Assembly: GCA_016217545.1 (NCBI GenBank)
Contig: JACRHT010000004.1
Location: forward strand, 124,001-188,000
DNA: 64,000 bases
Source: Opitutia bacterium
GTDB taxonomy: Bacteria; Verrucomicrobiota; Verrucomicrobiia; Opitutales; Opitutaceae
Reading direction: 5' to 3'
Positions 7,373 to 16,660 of the stretch are shown here, piece by piece. The notes beneath the pieces were generated by a model. It did not search any database, was not told the origin of the DNA, and saw only the letters and a program-made list of their open reading frames with translations. The first letter of the stretch is position 1. Each line of letters opens with the position of its first letter. Position numbers and translations under genes: made by a program.

Positions 7373-9577
7373 TCAGCGGGAACGCCTCCGGCCCGCGCCC
7401 TGAAACACGCGACCGAACGCCAGCAGCACGAGCAGCAGCACCGACCAAAGCGTCGGCGCGCCGCCACCACCACCGCCGCGCGAGGGCGCTGGCGTGGGCG
7501 GCGGCACGTTGACCGTCACCGTCGCCGGCTGGCTGGTCGCGGATCCCTCGTTGTTGGAAACGACGACGGTATAGCTTCCGGCGTCGCTCGCCTGCACGCT
7601 CGAGAAGGTCAAGGTGTCGGACGTCGCGCCGGCCAGCGAGAGGCCGCCCTTGAACCACTGGTAGCTCAGCGGCGCGGCGCCGCTCGCGACGACACGCAAA
7701 GTCACGAGTTGTCCGGCCGTCGCGATCACGCCCGCCGGTTGCGTCGTGATCGAGATCGTCGCCGGTGTGCTCACGCTCACCGCGCCCTTAGCGCCGGAAA
7801 GTCCCGCGATATTGGTCGTGCGCACGCGCACGTGATACGTCGTGCCAGTGCGCGCGGCGAAACTCGCGCTCGTCGCGTTGGCCGGCGCCGTCGCCACGGA
7901 GGCATACGTCACTCCGGCGTCGGTCGATGCTTCGACCTGGAAGCCGGTTTCGAAATCGGCGCGGTCCGTCCACGCGACCGCGATCTGCGTCGGCGTGGAC
8001 ACGATCGCTGCCACGTTGTCGGGCGGCGGCGCGGTGAAACCGGCGCGCTGCAGTCCGCGTTGGATGATCGGGCTGCGCAGCAGGCGGCGCCACACCTCCG
8101 CGCTGCGGTGGTTCTCGATCATCAGGATGTTCGTGCCGACGCTGATGCCGATGACGTCCGGGTCGAACCACCGGTTCGCGGTGATGTTGAAGGCGTCGCA
8201 GTAGCCATAGTCGGACCAGATCGACGCGCCGTAGGTGTCGTAGAGGTGGCGCAGCGCCGGCACGCACGCCTCGGGCGCGAACGGCACCGAGCCCATCAAC
8301 GCCGTCGGCGCGAGCGTGCCGTCGTCGATCGTCGTCGGTCGGCCGGGCGGCGCGCCGCGACCGTCGTAGCCTGAGTATTTCACGCCGCCGATCGTCGCGT
8401 TCGGCCCGTCGCACGCCGTGAGGCCGAACTCGAGCGCACTGTAGTTCGTGAACGGCCGCGCGGCCGCATACGACTGCTGCGCGAGCGTCGCGCGGCGGGA
8501 GTTCTCGAAGTAATCGATGCCATCGCCGTGCGTGCGCAGATAGCCATCGGCGATGCCGCGGAAATCGATCCAGCAATGCGAGTATTGGTGCGTGAAGAGC
8601 GAGCCGGTGATGCACCAGACGTAACTCTGCCCGGAGTGGATTTTCCACTGATAGGTGGCGGTCCATGCCTCCCACGACGCGGTCGGCAATGGGTTGCTGG
8701 CGACGCCGAGGCCGAGGAGATAAAGCGCCATCGCCTCGTTGTAGCCGGACCAGCCGCTCGGGTGGTAGCCGGTCTCCGGTTTCCAATCCATCGCCACGAG
8801 ATTGTCCGGCCGCAGCACGAAGCCCCAATCGACGCGGTTCACGAGCGTGTCCGCCGCCTGCCGGATCGCGACTTCCGCGGCATCGGCGCCGTCGAAGTAG
8901 AGCGCGCAGTCAATCACACCGAGCAGCAACAGCGCGGTGTCGATCGTCGAGAGTTCGCAGTTGCCGGAACGCAGACCGGTATTCGTGTCGAGGAAGTGAT
9001 AGAACCAGCCGCGATAGCCCGCGACGCCGGTGGGGGATGGGCCTTGCGGAACATTGACGAGAAACTGCAGCGTCGTGCGCACGCGTTCGCGAGCGGCGGC
9101 ACGCGTGACCCAGCCACGCGACACGGCGACGTTTATACTGCTCAGGCCAAAACCGACCGCGGCGACGCTGCACACATCGAGGTTCGACGCGCGGTCGGGG
9201 ACGAGCCCCGTCGTCGGATGCTGCGTCGCCCAGAAATAGGCGAAACTCTGCTGCTCCACGTAGCCGAGAAAGTCATCGTCACTCGCGAAGCTCGCGCGAC
9301 GTCCGGTTTGCGCCGGCAACGTGTAAGCGAGAACCGGTGTGACGGCCGCGCTCAGCAGCACGATAACCGCAATGAGTCCGCGCCACCCCGGAGACCACAG
9401 GCCCGGGTCGCCGAAAGCGCGCCGAAATGACAACGTTTGCAACGCCGGCACCGTAGAGCGCCGGCGCCGTCCGGCCAACTCCAAACCCGGAGCGACCGCC
9501 GGTTCGCGGACAACACGCTTCACACCTCTTGCATCGACACTGGTGCCGCCCCCATGAAACCCAAACCGCTCTGGCAC
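7373..9577 (-). CDS. Secreted glycoamylase-like (GH144-type) protein with FN3, Ig-like domain and Gly-rich C-terminal anchor
   Basis: Up to 734 aa. The catalytic core (about residues 95-530: DDDFLGYVEQQSFAYFWATQ..., HFLDTNTGLRSGNCELSTID, WSGYNEAMALYLLGLG) matches the Glycoamylase/GH144 family, whose characterised members cut beta-1,2-glucans. It continues into a fibronectin-III-like domain (AIVSTPTQIAVAWTDRADFETGFQVEAS region) and an Ig-like domain (ISITTQPAGVIATAGQ...GSYTVVVSNNEGSAT). The end is a run of Gly, a hydrophobic helix and Arg-rich residues, the layout of a C-terminal protein-sorting signal. The true start is uncertain: the GTG at 9577 gives a long pre-signal stretch, and a GTG at 9451 would place the hydrophobic segment (LIAVIVLLSAAVTPVLA) closer to the N-terminus. 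It separates two chemotaxis gene groups. Confidence 0.78.
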   Translation of the reverse strand: MPERFGFHGGGTSVDARGVKRVVREPAVAPGLELAGRRRRSTVPALQTLSFRRAFGDPGLWSPGWRGLIAVIVLLSAAVTPVLAYTLPAQTGRRASFASDDDFLGYVEQQSFAYFWATQHPTTGLVPDRASNLDVCSVAAVGFGLSSINVAVSRGWVTRAAARERVRTTLQFLVNVPQGPSPTGVAGYRGWFYHFLDTNTGLRSGNCELSTIDTALLLLGVIDCALYFDGADAAEVAIRQAADTLVNRVDWGFVLRPDNLVAMDWKPETGYHPSGWSGYNEAMALYLLGLGVASNPLPTASWEAWTATYQWKIHSGQSYVWCITGSLFTHQYSHCWIDFRGIADGYLRTHGDGIDYFENSRRATLAQQSYAAARPFTNYSALEFGLTACDGPNATIGGVKYSGYDGRGAPPGRPTTIDDGTLAPTALMGSVPFAPEACVPALRHLYDTYGASIWSDYGYCDAFNITANRWFDPDVIGISVGTNILMIENHRSAEVWRRLLRSPIIQRGLQRAGFTAPPPDNVAAIVSTPTQIAVAWTDRADFETGFQVEASTDAGVTYASVATAPANATSASFAARTGTTYHVRVRTTNIAGLSGAKGAVSVSTPATISITTQPAGVIATAGQLVTLRVVASGAAPLSYQWFKGGLSLAGATSDTLTFSSVQASDAGSYTVVVSNNEGSATSQPATVTVNVPPPTPAPSRGGGGGGAPTLWSVLLLVLLAFGRVFQGAGRRRSR

Positions 9578-9795
9578 CCGCTCGCGCTTCGCGCGCCCGA
9601 GCGCGCACCGTCCCGCGCGGCAACAGCCGGCCTTTGCCTGTCGCCCGTCCCTCTCCAGTTTTCCGCCGCTGTGCCGATATCAGTCGGTAAGTATCGTGGT
9701 GTGCGTTCGCGCACGACCAGTTCGACCGGGCTGAACACATGGGTCAGCAAGGGTGAAGGCGATGCGAGCTTCGCTATTTCGTCCCAAAACCCATC

Positions 9796-11394
9796 ATGAA
9801 CTCCTGGACCATCTCCAAGCGCATCGTCGCCAACGCGGCGATTTTTACCCTGATCACCCTCGTGATCGCCCTCATCAGCATCGCTTCGCTCCGGTCGAAC
9901 GCCAACTACGCCGAAGCACGCCTCGTCAACGACGCGATTCCCGGCCTGAACCACGGCGCGGACATCGCGATCTTCGCCTTTCGCGGCCACGTGCGGCTGC
10001 TGATGGCTCACGAGAGCAACGAGGCGGCCGCGCGTGAAAAATTCCTCGAGCAAATGCGCGAAGCCACGGCCTCCGTCGGCGAGGCGATGAAAGGCTACGA
10101 AGCCTCGATCACGGCCGACGTGGATCGACAGAATTTCCAACAACTGCAGCAACTCCGCCAAAACTACGTCAGCCAACGCGAGTCTTTCATCGCGGCCTTC
10201 ACGCAGGGCAAGAGCGAGGAAGCCTCCCGCCTGCTCAACGAAAGCGTCGAGCCCGCCTTCGGCGCCTATCGCGACCAAGTCATCAAGATGCTTAAGTGGA
10301 ATCAGGAAGTTGCGACCACGGTTTCCACCACCATCGCCTCCGACTCGCGCCGCGCCTACACGCAGACGCTCGTTATTTCGGTCGCCGGACTCGCGACCGC
10401 CCTCGCCATCGCCGGCTTCATTGTCCGCGGCATCAATCGCACCCTCCAAGGCGTCGCCGGCTCGCTCGGTGAGTCGTCCGATCAGGTCGCCTCCGCCGCC
10501 GGCCAGGTTTCCTCCAGCGCGCAATCGCTCGCCAGCGGCGCCAGCCAGCAGGCCGCCAGTCTCGAGGAAACCACCTCCTCGCTCGAGGAGATGGCCTCCA
10601 TGACCAAGCGCAACGCCGAGGGCGCGAGCACCGCCAAGACCCTCTCCAGCGAGACGCGCACCGCCGCCGAAACCGGCAACTCCAGCGTGGACGAGATGCG
10701 CCGCGCGATGGACGCCATCAAGGCTTCCTCCAGCGACATTGCCAAAATCATCAAGACGATCGACGAGATCGCTTTCCAAACCAACATCCTCGCCCTGAAC
10801 GCCGCCGTCGAAGCCGCCCGCGCCGGCGAAGCCGGTGCCGGTTTCGCCGTGGTCGCCGAGGAAGTCCGCGCGCTCGCCCAGCGCTCCGCCAACTCCGCCA
10901 AGGAAACCGCCGAGAAGATCGAAGTCGCCATCCGCAATGGCGAGGAAGGCGCGAAAATCTCCGAGACCGTCGCCCAAGCGCTGTCCGTCATCGTCGAGAA
11001 AGCGCGCAGCGTCGATTCGCTCGTCGCCGAGATCGCCACCGCCTCGCTCGAACAGAACCAAGGCATCGACCAGATCACCAAGGCTGCGACGCAGATGGAC
11101 CAGATCACGCAATCCAACGCCGGCAGCGCCGAGGAATCCGCCGCCGCGGCCGAGGAGCTGAACGCGCAAGCCGCGTCCATGAACGATGCCGTGCAGCAAC
11201 TGCGGCGTCTCGTCGGCGGAGTCACCGCCGAAACCACGCACCACTCGGCACCTCCGTCGGCCAAGCGCGCCGCTCCCGCCGCCACGAAGCACCATGCGCC
11301 CTCGCCGCGCGCCGTGAAACCCGCACTGCAAACGCACAGCGCCGCGAAGGCCGCTGCCGCCAACGTCCACGAAGCCCACTTCATCGATTCCTAA
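9796..11394 (+). CDS. Methyl-accepting chemotaxis protein (second), coupled to cheW
   Basis: A 532-residue chemoreceptor with TM1 at about residues 12-31, a helical periplasmic sensor (four-helix-bundle type, Gln-rich segment [12 protein letters not shown]) and TM2 at about 191-211. The signalling domain is nearly identical to the paralogue at 5775, including the [16 protein letters not shown] tip. No HAMP domain is obvious. The C-terminal 65 residues are low-complexity Ala/His/Pro and end in HEAHFIDS, with no NWETF-type CheR-binding pentapeptide. One base separates its stop from the cheW ATG, so receptor and coupling protein are made together. The 218-bp upstream gap holds a short GTGCG/CGCAC hairpin but no clear promoter. 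Confidence 0.92.
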   Translation: MNSWTISKRIVANAAIFTLITLVIALISIASLRSNANYAEARLVNDAIPGLNHGADIAIFAFRGHVRLLMAHESNEAAAREKFLEQMREATASVGEAMKGYEASITADVDRQNFQQLQQLRQNYVSQRESFIAAFTQGKSEEASRLLNESVEPAFGAYRDQVIKMLKWNQEVATTVSTTIASDSRRAYTQTLVISVAGLATALAIAGFIVRGINRTLQGVAGSLGESSDQVASAAGQVSSSAQSLASGASQQAASLEETTSSLEEMASMTKRNAEGASTAKTLSSETRTAAETGNSSVDEMRRAMDAIKASSSDIAKIIKTIDEIAFQTNILALNAAVEAARAGEAGAGFAVVAEEVRALAQRSANSAKETAEKIEVAIRNGEEGAKISETVAQALSVIVEKARSVDSLVAEIATASLEQNQGIDQITKAATQMDQITQSNAGSAEESAAAAEELNAQAASMNDAVQQLRRLVGGVTAETTHHSAPPSAKRAAPAATKHHAPSPRAVKPALQTHSAAKAAAANVHEAHFIDS

Positions 11395-11395
11395 C

Positions 11396-11896
11396 ATGAG
11401 CGCGCCAACCTCGAACCAGACCGCGTCCGGACATGCGGGCAAATATCTCACCGTCCAACTGGATAACGAAGCCTACGGCATCGCCGTGCTGAAAGTCCGT
11501 GAGATCATCCGTCTCCAGAAAATCACCGCGGTGCCGCAGATGCCCGAGTTCGTCAAAGGCGTCATCAACCTGCGCGGCCGCGTCATCCCCGTGATCGACC
11601 TGCGCGTGAAATTCGGCCTCAAGAGCGAGTTCACCGAGCGCACCTGCGTGGTCGTAGTCCAGGTGCGACTGACGAGCGGAACCCACGTCCAGATGGGCCT
11701 GATCGTCGACAGCGTGGAGGAAGTCGTCCACGTGCCCGCCGAAGAGATCGAGCCGACGCCGGAGTTTGGCACCCAGGTGGACACGCGCTACCTGCTCGGC
11801 ATGGCCAAGGTCAAAGGACAGGTGAAGACGCTGCTCGATATCGATCGCGTCGTTGCCCCTGAGACGACGGCCGCGCTCGTCGACGCGATCAGCTGA
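11396..11896 (+). CDS. cheW: Chemotaxis coupling protein CheW
   Basis: A 166-residue CheW, the SH3-like adaptor that joins chemoreceptors to the kinase CheA. Family hallmarks are present: KYLTVQLDNEAYGIAVLKVREII, the receptor/CheA contact region MPEFVKGVINLRGRVIPVIDLR, and GLIVDSVEEVVHVPAEEIEP. It follows the second chemoreceptor with a one-base gap. No cheA, cheB, cheR or cheY is in the window, so the kinase must be encoded elsewhere. Confidence 0.95.
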   Translation: MSAPTSNQTASGHAGKYLTVQLDNEAYGIAVLKVREIIRLQKITAVPQMPEFVKGVINLRGRVIPVIDLRVKFGLKSEFTERTCVVVVQVRLTSGTHVQMGLIVDSVEEVVHVPAEEIEPTPEFGTQVDTRYLLGMAKVKGQVKTLLDIDRVVAPETTAALVDAIS

Positions 11897-11966
11897 GAAA
11901 TCAATCGGGCCGGTGTCCCGCCACCACGAGCCGGCACAGGCATTCCACGCGACCCAATTTCGGGCC

Positions 11967-12011
11967 AAAAAAACGCCTCGGGTGCCGGCTGATCAGCCAG
12001 CGCCCGAGGCG
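11967..12011 (-). terminator. Intrinsic terminator of aspS
   Basis: On the minus strand the stem CGCCTCGGG / CCCGAGGCG, extended inside by GGCTGA/TCAGCC, is followed by seven T residues (A run at 11967-11973 on the plus strand). It lies 14 bp after the aspS stop and separates it from the convergent cheW gene. Confidence 0.92.
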
Positions 12012-12025
12012 AAAATTCGAACCGT

Positions 12026-13804
12026 TTACTTCGCTTCGTCGACCACGCGGATGTGCAGGTCGCGGAGCTGTTTCTCGGTCACCGGCGTGGGACTCTGATT
12101 CATCAGGTCCTGTGCCTTTTGCGTCTTCGGGAAGGCGATGACGTCGCGGATCGAGTTCGTGCCGCAGAGCAGCGCGCACATGCGATCGAGGCCGAAGGCG
12201 ATGCCGCCGTGCGGAGGCGCGCCATACTTGAACGCCTTCAGCATGTAGCCGAAGCGGCTCTCGACCACGTCGGCCGGAATCTTGAGCACGTCGGTGAAGA
12301 CCTTCTCCTGCAGCGCCGGCTGGTGGATGCGAATCGAGCCGCCGCCGAGTTCCATGCCGTTCAAGACGACGTCGTAGTGCTGGCCGCGCACGGCCTTCGG
12401 GTTGCTGTCGAGCAGGTGCGCGTCTTCCTGCACCGGCGCCGTGAACGGGTGGTGCGTGGCCGCGTAGCCGCCGCGCTCCTCGTCGTAGCTCATCAGCGGG
12501 AAATCGACGACCCAGAGGAAATTCCACTGGTCGGGACGCAGCGTCATCTTGCCGCGCTTCACGAGCAGTTGCGCGGCGTCGAGGCGGATGCGGCCGAGGA
12601 TCGCGCACGCACGCTCCCACGGAGCGGCGGCGAAGCAGATCAGGTCGCCGTCCTGGATGTTGAGGCGCGCGGTGAGGTCGGCCTTCTCGGCGTCGGTGAA
12701 GAATTTCACGATCGGCGATTTCCATTCGCCCTTCTCGACCTTGATGTAGGCGAGGCCCTTCGCGCCCATCGCCTTCGCGGAATCCTCGAGCGAGGAAATC
12801 TCGCCCTGCGTGGCGTCGGCGAGGCCCTTCGCATTGACGGCCTTGATCGAGCCGCCCGAGGCCGCGGTGGACTGGAAGACCTTGAAACCGGAGCTGCGGA
12901 ACGTGTCGGTGAAGTCGACGAGTTCGAGGCCGAAGCGCGTGTCGGGCTTGTCGACGCCGTAGCGGTTCATGGCGTCGATGTAGGCCATGCGCGGGAACGG
13001 CGTGGGCAGGTCGTGGTTGAGCACGTCCTTCCAGACCTTCTTCAACATGCCTTCGAAGAGCGCGTAGATGCCTTCGCGATCGATGAATGAGACCTCAACG
13101 TCAATCTGCGTGAACTCCATCTGGCGGTCGGCGCGGAGGTCCTCGTCGCGGAAGCAGCGGGCGATCTGGAAATACTTCTCCACGCCCGCGACCATGAGGA
13201 TCTGCTTGAACTGCTGCGGCGACTGCGAGAGCGCGTAGAACTGGCCGGCATGGATGCGCGACGGCACGAGGTATTCGCGCGCGCCTTCGGGCGTGCTCTT
13301 GAAGAGCGCGGGCGTCTCGACCTCGTAGAAGCCTTGAGAGTCGAAGTAGTCGCGCACGGCCTTGGTGGCCTTGTGGCGCACCGCGAGGTTGCGGCGCATT
13401 TTCGGGCGGCGCAGGTCGAGGTAACGGTAAGTGAGGCGCAGGTCCTCGTTCACCTTGTCGCCGCCGGCATCGTCGAGCGGGAACGGCGGCGTCTCGGAAA
13501 GGTTGTGGATGATCAGCTCGGTCGCATCGACCTCGATCTCACCGGTCGGCAGGTTCTTGTTCACCATGTCGGCGGGGCGGTCCTCGACCTTGCCCGTGAT
13601 GCCGATGACGGACTCGTCCTTGAGCTTCGCGGCCTGCTCGCGCAGGGCGCTGTCGAACTTCACCTGCGTGATGCCCTGGCGGTCGCGGAGGTCGACGAAG
13701 ATGATGCCGCCGTGGTCGCGGACGGAGTCGACCCAGCCGGCGAGCGAGACGGTCGCGTGGAGGTCGGCCTTGGTCAGTTGGGCGCAATGGTGCGTGCGTT
13801 TCAT
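12026..13804 (-). CDS. aspS: Aspartate--tRNA ligase (probably non-discriminating)
   Basis: A 592-residue class II aminoacyl-tRNA synthetase of the bacterial type. It has an N-terminal OB anticodon-binding domain (ATVSLAGWVDSVRDHGGIIFVDLRD), class II motif 2 with FRDEDLRADRQMEFTQID, the inserted GAD domain, and motif 3 with GIAFGLDRM. The ATG at 13804 is used because the product then begins in the usual place; the frame stays open far upstream only by chance. Because GatCAB is encoded in the same window, the enzyme may also charge tRNA(Asn) with Asp; this is inference, and the absence of an asparaginyl-tRNA synthetase elsewhere would support it. Confidence 0.96.
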   Translation of the reverse strand: MKRTHHCAQLTKADLHATVSLAGWVDSVRDHGGIIFVDLRDRQGITQVKFDSALREQAAKLKDESVIGITGKVEDRPADMVNKNLPTGEIEVDATELIIHNLSETPPFPLDDAGGDKVNEDLRLTYRYLDLRRPKMRRNLAVRHKATKAVRDYFDSQGFYEVETPALFKSTPEGAREYLVPSRIHAGQFYALSQSPQQFKQILMVAGVEKYFQIARCFRDEDLRADRQMEFTQIDVEVSFIDREGIYALFEGMLKKVWKDVLNHDLPTPFPRMAYIDAMNRYGVDKPDTRFGLELVDFTDTFRSSGFKVFQSTAASGGSIKAVNAKGLADATQGEISSLEDSAKAMGAKGLAYIKVEKGEWKSPIVKFFTDAEKADLTARLNIQDGDLICFAAAPWERACAILGRIRLDAAQLLVKRGKMTLRPDQWNFLWVVDFPLMSYDEERGGYAATHHPFTAPVQEDAHLLDSNPKAVRGQHYDVVLNGMELGGGSIRIHQPALQEKVFTDVLKIPADVVESRFGYMLKAFKYGAPPHGGIAFGLDRMCALLCGTNSIRDVIAFPKTQKAQDLMNQSPTPVTEKQLRDLHIRVVDEAK

Positions 13805-13902
13805 AGGACGGAAGGGGCCAACCAAACGGCCCGCCCGCCGGAGGAGCAAACAGAATTTGGGCCGCGCCGAAACGCTATGACAGACGCGCCCCGCGGAACC
13901 AC

Positions 13903-14625
13903 TCAGGGCTTCCGCACCTCGATGAAGGCGGTGATCACCGGCCGGTTGCGGCCGTAGCACCAGTTGCGTTCGGCGAAATCCGGCGCGCGTTTTTCCGAAA
14001 CGACCGGATACGGCGCGAACAACCGCTCGAGTTCCGCCAACGTGAAATACCGCACGCCATCCGCGTAGCCTTTCCCGTCGCGGTCGCAGTCGGTCGTGAT
14101 GAGCAAGCTGCCGCCGGGTTTCAGACAGCGATACATCTCCGCCAGCGCGCGTTCGATCGCGGGAATGTGCTCGATCACCGAGATGCTGACGATCGTGTCT
14201 AGCGAGTTGTCCGCGTAGGGCATCGCGGTGAGGTCGACGTTGCGGATGTCGAGCCCCGGCGCGGCACCGAGCATGGCGCGACGCCAGCGCCAGAACGGCG
14301 CCTCGTTCGGCTTGCGCGGCAGGACGCGGAGCGCGCGCAGCACGCCCTTGCGCAACCGCGCGCCGTAGACATCGGACACGACGACACGTTCGTAACGCTC
14401 CGCGAGCCACAGGCCGAGGTAAGTGTTGAACGCGCCCGTATCGAGCACCGCGCCGTGCGGATGGCCGGCCGGTGGGAGCCGGCGCAGCACCTGCCACAAC
14501 TCCCAGTCGCGCATCCGCAGAGGATACCGATAGCCGTCCCCCACCCGCGCGCGGATGAATGCATCGTAATCACGCAGCATCGCATCGCATTCGCCCCAAA
14601 GTTCGTCGCGCTCAAAGAACTTCAT
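13903..14625 (-). CDS. Class I SAM-dependent methyltransferase
   Basis: A 240-residue protein with a Methyltransf_11-type Rossmann core: motif I is AVLDTGAFNTYLGLWLAE, an unusual variant in which GxGxG is replaced by a GAFNTYLG loop. It is followed by an acidic residue after strand 2 (VVSDVYG), motif II with LTAMPYADNSLDTIVSISVIEHIP, and KPGGSLLITTDCDRDG. The last part (YFTLAELERLFAPYP) is the usual cap region. The substrate is unknown. The N-terminal FFERDELWGECDAMLRDYDAF stretch may form a substrate lid. It stands between aspS and a secreted hydrolase-like gene on the same strand without tight coupling. Confidence 0.8.
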   Translation of the reverse strand: MKFFERDELWGECDAMLRDYDAFIRARVGDGYRYPLRMRDWELWQVLRRLPPAGHPHGAVLDTGAFNTYLGLWLAERYERVVVSDVYGARLRKGVLRALRVLPRKPNEAPFWRWRRAMLGAAPGLDIRNVDLTAMPYADNSLDTIVSISVIEHIPAIERALAEMYRCLKPGGSLLITTDCDRDGKGYADGVRYFTLAELERLFAPYPVVSEKRAPDFAERNWCYGRNRPVITAFIEVRKP

Positions 14626-14759
14626 GGCGTCGGGAAAGAATGGGGAAACAGAACGGTCACGAGAAAGCCGCGATACGCGCGCAACCGTCCGCGGCAGTCA
14701 AGTTTCGAACTGCCGCGAACGGGCTCCCGCGCGCAGAGGCGAGCGATCGCCGAATCTGC

Positions 14760-16466
14760 TCACGGCGCGCAAAACTCTCCGTAGACCCGGGGATCGAGAT
14801 AGCGGTAGCCTTTCGCCTCCTCGGGCGTGCCGGCTCGCATCGCGTGGATGAAACCGTTCAACTCCACCAGACGCGTGTGCCAGATCGCCGCCTCGGGATT
14901 GCGCCGCAGCAGGAAGATCGCGCGCCCGTCCTTCGCCCGGTGATCTTCGAGCGGGCCATCGTCGTTGCGTCGCTCGAAGCCGCCCAGCACGCCCGCGAGA
15001 TCGGTCAGCATCACCTGGCTCCGGCCCCACGTGCCGCCGGCCTCGCTGACGAACGCCTTCCCCTCGAGCCGCGCGCGGAAATCCTCGTAGGCCGCCACGT
15101 AGAGCACGCGATCGGGCGCGCCTTGCAGCCACGCCGCGAGCTTCGCCGCGTGGCCGCGACCCGCATCGTAGCGGTAGTTCGAATCGAGAAACACGAGGCG
15201 CTCCACCTCGTCCAGCAGACTTTCGCGCTCGTCCAGCAAACTGAAAATCGCGCTGCCGCCGGCGCTGTGGCTGGCGAGCGTGATTCGCGCACCCGGCACG
15301 GCGCGGCGCAATTCATCGAGCACCGCGTCGAACTTCGCGCCGGCGTGCGGCATCTCGCGCGTCCACGCCGTCCACGATTTCCCCTGCGGCTCGACGACGG
15401 CGAGAACGAGATTGGGATGACCGTGCGCGCGCAGCCAGCGCGTCTGCGCCGCTAGATGCTGGATGTCGAAATGCCAGTCGTCGTCCGCTCGCAGTCGCCG
15501 CCCGAGCGTCTGTTCGATCGTGTTGCCGGCCGGCACCGCATAGATGACCACCTGCACGGGCGCCGCAGGATCGGTTGCGACCGGCCGACCGATCAATGCC
15601 CGCACGCCCCCCGGGAAGAAACGCGCCTCCCACGTTTCGCCGGCAAACTCCGGCACGCGCGGCTTGATCGCGCCGTAACGCATCGGCTCGAACGGCCCCT
15701 CGTCGCTGAACAGCGTCCACCAGCGATCGTCGCGGACTAACTCATCGAGCCGGCGCACGCCACTGCCCCAGCCCAAGTCGCGCGCCACGAGCCGCACGCC
15801 GTGGCTGTAGTCGACCCACCGCGCAGAGTGCCCGAGGAACAGCGGTTGGATGGGCCGACCGTCGCTCCGATGCCAACCGTAGATCGCGACGCGATCCGGC
15901 AACTGCGCCAGCTGCGGCGAAGGCACGACATCCTTTTTGTGACCGGCGACCAATACGCCGTCGGGCTGCTGCCCGCGACGAGGCTGCCGCGCGGCTTCGA
16001 TCAACGCGTTGTGGCGCGCGAATTGCGCGACGGTCGTCATCTCCGGACCCGGCGGCATCGGCTGCGGCTCGAGCTTCAACGGCGCGGCGCGAAAAATAGT
16101 ATCGACCAACTTCGCTGTCGGCAGGGTGCACTCCAGTCGATCCGCGAGCGCTTGCGCCGCCGCGGGGGAAAGCGGCATCCGCAAAAAATCCTCGTCCGAG
16201 CCGATCGCCAGATAGTCCGGCGCCACGTGCAGCACGGCCGGCCCGACCGGGACGTCCACGAACCGCCGCCACCAAACAGGCACGTTGCCGCGCACGACTT
16301 CCGCGATGACGGCGTCCTCGCGCTCGACGATCGGGAGTTCGGCGAGTCGTCGCGCCATCTCCGCGCCGCCCGGCGCATCGGCCGGACGCGGCGGCAGCGT
16401 TGGCTCCCAAGCCCAAGCGCAGCCCGCACTGGCGAGCAGGAGCAGAAATACGCGGGCGCACTTCAC
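14760..16466 (-). CDS. Secreted two-part protein with C-terminal alpha/beta-hydrolase-like domain
   Basis: A 568-residue exported protein starting at a GTG (complement at 16464-16466) that puts a signal peptide (KCARVFLLLLASAGCAWA) at the N-terminus. The first half holds a conserved block VLVAGHKKDVVPSPQL...RVAIYGWHRSDGRPIQPL followed by WVDYSHGVRLV, which I recognise as a recurring hypothetical domain but cannot name. The second half looks like an alpha/beta hydrolase: the core strand IYAVPAGNTIEQTLG, a nucleophile elbow SHSAGGS and a later VFLDSNYRYD. The catalytic acid and His were not assigned. Reading onward from an earlier start (16502) would add 12 residues before the signal. Substrate and role are unknown. 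Confidence 0.65.
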   Translation of the reverse strand: MKCARVFLLLLASAGCAWAWEPTLPPRPADAPGGAEMARRLAELPIVEREDAVIAEVVRGNVPVWWRRFVDVPVGPAVLHVAPDYLAIGSDEDFLRMPLSPAAAQALADRLECTLPTAKLVDTIFRAAPLKLEPQPMPPGPEMTTVAQFARHNALIEAARQPRRGQQPDGVLVAGHKKDVVPSPQLAQLPDRVAIYGWHRSDGRPIQPLFLGHSARWVDYSHGVRLVARDLGWGSGVRRLDELVRDDRWWTLFSDEGPFEPMRYGAIKPRVPEFAGETWEARFFPGGVRALIGRPVATDPAAPVQVVIYAVPAGNTIEQTLGRRLRADDDWHFDIQHLAAQTRWLRAHGHPNLVLAVVEPQGKSWTAWTREMPHAGAKFDAVLDELRRAVPGARITLASHSAGGSAIFSLLDERESLLDEVERLVFLDSNYRYDAGRGHAAKLAAWLQGAPDRVLYVAAYEDFRARLEGKAFVSEAGGTWGRSQVMLTDLAGVLGGFERRNDDGPLEDHRAKDGRAIFLLRRNPEAAIWHTRLVELNGFIHAMRAGTPEEAKGYRYLDPRVYGEFCAP

Positions 16467-16563
16467 GCCGCCGAGCACGTCAGGTCCAGCGGCGCGCGGC
16501 AATCCTGCAACTCGGACGGACTCGTGCGATTGGAATTGGGTTCAGGCGAGAATCGTCGAGACG

Positions 16564-16642
16564 AAGGTGGAGCGCGTTTCCCCCAACGCGCTGATGAATT
16601 CTCGCTCTCGGCAAGCGCGTTGCGGTCAACGCGCTCCACCTT
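16564..16642. repeat. Dispersed palindromic repeat (GGTGGAGCGCGTT family), copy 1
   Basis: Two arms in opposite orientation: AAGGTGGAGCGCGTT at the left and AACGCGCTCCACCTT at the right (16628-16642), with the partner AACGCGCT also following the left arm. The same sequence occurs as an inverted pair at 32478-32555 and as a single arm inside a gene at 43618-43645. It fills most of the gap between gpmI and the secreted hydrolase gene. Confidence 0.9.
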
Positions 16643-16660
16643 TCCCTGTCTGAGCCGGGC

